DNA of 64,000 bases, taken from the NCBI RefSeq assembly GCF_024699965.1, contig NZ_JAJOMZ010000004.1:1486001-1550000 (forward strand), read 5' to 3'. The stretch's first letter is position 1. Each line of letters opens with the position of its first letter. This document shows, piece by piece, positions 61,717-64,000 of this stretch. Below the pieces are notes generated by a model. It ran no database searches. It was not told where the DNA came from and worked only from the letters and a program-made list of their open reading frames with translations. Made by a program: the position numbers and the translations under genes. The DNA comes from Flavobacterium sp. J372. GTDB taxonomy: Bacteria; Bacteroidota; Bacteroidia; Flavobacteriales; Flavobacteriaceae.

Positions 61717-62718
61717 ATGGAAGATAACAACAAGATGAGCCGCCGTGCTGCTATTGGCGGCATAGGTGCAGCTATTGCAACTGCAGCAATTAGCCCTGCA
61801 TTTGCAGCTGAACCCAATGATGATGCCTACACACCGGCATTACCAGAAGACCCTACGACCAAATACCCGCGGCCGCCGTTTAAAGTACAGTTTCAGGAAT
61901 GGCCGGGATTAGCAAGCAAAATGGACCCGAGGCCTGACCATGGTGAAAAAAGCTATAAAGGCAGCGGAAGGCTTAAGGGGCGTAAGGCACTTATTACAGG
62001 TGGAGATTCAGGGATGGGGAGGGCTGCCGCGATTGCCTATGCACGTGAAGGTGCTGATGTGGCGATAAACTATTACCCTAATGAAGAGGAAGATGCGCAG
62101 GAAGTTATAAAGCTGATAAGGGCTGAAGGCAGAAAGGCTGTTGCCATACCGGGTGACCTTCGTGATGAGGCTTTTTGCACAAGGCTTGTTAATGATGCTG
62201 CCAAAGCATTGGGTGGGCTTGATATTATTGTGAACAATGCCGCCCGCCAGCAAACACAAAAGTCTATTATGGATATAACATCTGAAGCTTTTGATGCCAC
62301 TATGAAGACCAATATCTATGCACCTTTCTGGATTATTAAGGCGGCGCTGCCATACCTTAAGCCGGGCTCATCTATCATCGGTACATCATCTGAACAGGCA
62401 TATGACCCAAGTGCTGAGCTGTATGATTACGCACAGACAAAGGCGGCAACCACCAATTATGTAAAATCTTTAGCAAAACAGCTTGGGCCTAAGGGTATAC
62501 GTGTAAATGGTGTGGCGCCGGGACCAATATGGACTCCGCTACAGGTAAGCGGCGGGGCGACGGCAGACAAGCTGAAAGAGTTTGGCGGGCAGACTCCGCT
62601 GGGCAGGCCGGGACAGCCGGTAGAGCTTGCTTCGATATATGTACAGCTTGCCGCGAATGATGCGAGCTTTTCAACCGGACAGGTATATGGTGCAAGCGGC
62701 GGTTCAGGAAATCCGTAA
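61717..62718 (+). CDS. Tat-exported short-chain dehydrogenase/reductase
   Basis: The 333-residue protein starts with a twin-arginine signal (MSRRAAIGGIGAAIATAAIS, cleaved near AFA-A), then a ~55-residue linker (DDAYTPALPEDPTTKYPRPP), then an SDR domain. The cofactor motif is TGGDSGMGR (94-102), NNAA follows, and the catalytic Ser (IGTSSEQAY) and Tyr-x3-Lys (YDYAQTKAA) are complete. It belongs with the extended glucose/ribitol dehydrogenase-like SDRs (general stress protein 39 type). Export folded with its cofactor by Tat fits. Confidence 0.92.
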   Translation: MEDNNKMSRRAAIGGIGAAIATAAISPAFAAEPNDDAYTPALPEDPTTKYPRPPFKVQFQEWPGLASKMDPRPDHGEKSYKGSGRLKGRKALITGGDSGMGRAAAIAYAREGADVAINYYPNEEEDAQEVIKLIRAEGRKAVAIPGDLRDEAFCTRLVNDAAKALGGLDIIVNNAARQQTQKSIMDITSEAFDATMKTNIYAPFWIIKAALPYLKPGSSIIGTSSEQAYDPSAELYDYAQTKAATTNYVKSLAKQLGPKGIRVNGVAPGPIWTPLQVSGGATADKLKEFGGQTPLGRPGQPVELASIYVQLAANDASFSTGQVYGASGGSGNP

Positions 62719-62739
62719 GCGTTAATTACAATAGTTCAG

Positions 62740-62768
62740 GCCCTTTCATTTTGAGAGGGCTTTTTTTA
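62740..62768 (+). terminator. Terminator of the SDR gene
   Basis: GCCCTTTC and GAGAGGGC pair with one wobble around a 5-base loop and are followed by a T run. It is 22 bases past the stop at 62718. Confidence 0.85.
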
Positions 62769-62836
62769 TTTCAGGACTTGATGCGCTTTCGCTTAAAAAT
62801 TAAATTTTATATATTTAGCCATCAATAAATGCCCTG

Positions 62837-63418
62837 ATGCAACAGCAACCGGAATGCGCCTATATACTGCAAAAACTGCGTGATGAGCTGCCACAGCATC
62901 TCACATACCATACGTTGCAGCACACTATGGATGTTTACCACAGGTGTGAGGAAATAGCAGAGAAAGAAGGGCTTGGCCGAAAGATGCTGGGCTTGTTGCT
63001 AATTGCAGCCGTTTACCATGATGCAGGCTATCTTTACCAGCGTACCGGGCATGAGGCGCGGTCTTGTGAAATAGCGATGGATATCCTTCCGCAATACGGC
63101 TACAATGATGAAGATGTAAAACAGGTATGCCGGATAATCATGGCGACAAAACTTCCGCAAAGTCCAACGTCATTGGCTGAGCAAATTATATGTGACGCCG
63201 ACCTTGACTATTTGGGCCGGGATGATTTTTTCGAAACAGGAGAGGGCCTCTATCTGGAAATGCTGCATGCAAAGGTTATAAATAATCGCGATGAATGGGA
63301 CAAAATACAGATACAGTTTTTGGAACAGCATCATTACTTCACTGCAACTTCACAACAGTTGCGAAACGCAAAAAAACAGGAAAACCTGAACCAACTAAAA
63401 GCTAAAATAAACCGTTGA
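62837..63418 (+). CDS. HD-domain phosphohydrolase
   Basis: The 193-residue protein has an HD domain: His25 and His29 in LTYHTLQHTMDV, the His61-Asp62 pair in AAVYHDAGYLYQ, GHEARS and the distal Asp in IICDADLDYLG. Such enzymes hydrolyse nucleotides or cyclic nucleotides; the size fits small (p)ppGpp- or dNTP-type hydrolases, but the substrate is not decided. Its stop overlaps the start of the YitT-like gene (TGATG), so they are cotranscribed. Confidence 0.9.
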   Translation: MQQQPECAYILQKLRDELPQHLTYHTLQHTMDVYHRCEEIAEKEGLGRKMLGLLLIAAVYHDAGYLYQRTGHEARSCEIAMDILPQYGYNDEDVKQVCRIIMATKLPQSPTSLAEQIICDADLDYLGRDDFFETGEGLYLEMLHAKVINNRDEWDKIQIQFLEQHHYFTATSQQLRNAKKQENLNQLKAKINR

Positions 63419-64000
63419 TGAAACATTTCTTTTCTAAAACCAATCTTGTTGATATTCTCTATGCACTTGCAGGCATCCTTTTTGCGGATTCGCATTAAAA
63501 GGCTTCCTGGTGCCAAACAAATTTTTTGATGGTGGTATAACGGGTATCTCGTTGCTGCTGCACGAGCTTTACCACTGGAATATTGCTTATGTCATCATCC
63601 TGGCGAACATACCATTCGTAATCATGGCGGCTTTTCAGGTACACCGTGTATTTGCCATACGTACAATGCTGGCCATAATAGGGCTGGGGCTATGCCTGCT
63701 GTTTATTGATTATCCGCAGATTACATCAGATAAGCTTTTGGTTTCTATTTTCGGAGGGGCGTGTATGGGTATAGGTATAGGCTTGGCCATGCGGGGCGGC
63801 TATGCACTTGATGGTATTGAGATACTTGCGCTGTACACCGGAAAACGCGTAAGCTTCACTGTAAGCGAGATTATTCTCGGCATCAACATCATAATCTTTT
63901 TAGTGGCGGCTGTTGAACTTGGGCTTCCAACAGCGCTATACTCTATACTTACGTATTACTCGGCTTCCCGTACAATTAATTTTGTGGTAGAAGGGCTTGA
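63418..64000 (+). pseudogene. YitT-family membrane protein, frame broken and cut by the window edge
   Basis: From ATG 63418 the frame reads MKHFFSKTNLVDILYALAGI and stops early at FADSH. In the next frame the protein continues GFALKGFLVPNKFFDGGITG (ends joined here) through several helices (VIILANIPFVIMAAFQVH, IGLGLCLLFIDY, SIFGGACMGIGIGLAMRGGY, LDGIEILALYTGKRV) to the window edge. One missing base at about 63479-63488 (runs of T and G) explains the break. The family (YitT/DUF161-DUF2179) has unknown transport or regulatory roles. It is cotranscribed with the HD gene. Confidence 0.85.

Noticed and set aside
1..64000. tRNA, rRNA, insertion sequences, prophage, restriction or toxin-antitoxin systems
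   Set aside because: No cloverleaf, transposase, integrase, phage or defence motif was recognised in either strand by eye. A tRNAscan and a defence-system search would settle it.

Overview
The window is chromosomal DNA of a member of the Bacteroidota, most likely a Flavobacterium-like Flavobacteriaceae. The evidence is two very large repeat-built surface proteins ending in the type B sorting domain of the type IX secretion system (T9SS), promoters of the Bacteroidota type (TTG, about 19 bases, TAnnTTTG), many YceI, pirin, rhodanese and TlpA-like genes, an rsfS-ftsH-cdsA-psd run, and signal peptides ending in Ala-Gln. I see no rRNA, tRNA, insertion sequence, prophage or CRISPR array.

Layout. 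1-3.1 kb: the 3' end of a giant T9SS adhesin. 3.2-7.8 kb: an aminotransferase, a DUF1573 protein and valS. 7.9-13.4 kb: a leftward run rsfS, ftsH, LUD-domain gene, cdsA, psd, acyl-CoA-binding protein and a lipoprotein superoxide dismutase (membrane lipid synthesis and quality control). 13.5-24 kb: housekeeping genes (birA, pyrE, Nudix, M14 peptidase, coaD, ddl, PASTA protein, RluA-type pseudouridine synthase). 24-27 kb: YceI, exported pirin, Crp-type regulator and a VOC protein, separated by dispersed palindromic repeats. 27-31 kb: an ABC exporter whose permease appears to run into a periplasmic thioredoxin domain, beside a membrane-anchored LuxR-type regulator. 33-35.6 kb: a glutamine amidotransferase, then a MarR-nitroreductase-YceI unit with three matching operator palindromes. 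35.7-40.2 kb: a thiol-redox cluster (TlpA, redoxin, thioredoxin, two rhodaneses) with a response regulator and a LytS/LytR-type pair. 40-45 kb: cation antiporter, alcohol dehydrogenase, GNAT protein, pirin. 45.4-49.9 kb: a 1510-residue T9SS protein with ten tandem repeats. 50.3-56.9 kb: a phosphorelay cluster (REC-kinase, CHASE3/GAF hybrid kinase with three receivers, REC protein, CheR, CheB) with no chemoreceptor or CheA beside it. 56.9-59.4 kb: nhaA and a convergent DUF389 gene. 59.5-61.6 kb: two small membrane-protein units, each preceded by the same palindromic operator, with a winged-helix regulator between them. 61.7-64 kb: Tat-exported SDR, HD-domain protein and a truncated YitT-type gene.

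A recurring oddity is that at least five otherwise normal genes (DUF1573, cdsA, LUD, LytS-type kinase, YitT) are each broken by one apparent missing base, four of them clearly in an A/T homopolymer. A sixth (permease-thioredoxin) shows one extra base in a run of six C. This looks more like homopolymer read error than gene decay, because cdsA is expected to be essential. A seventh gene has an in-frame TAG.

I found no unmistakably new defence or metabolic system. The best candidates for something little described are the permease-thioredoxin exporter with its membrane-bound regulator, the chemotaxis-free CheR/CheB phosphorelay, and the two-promoter operator module controlled by the small winged-helix protein.
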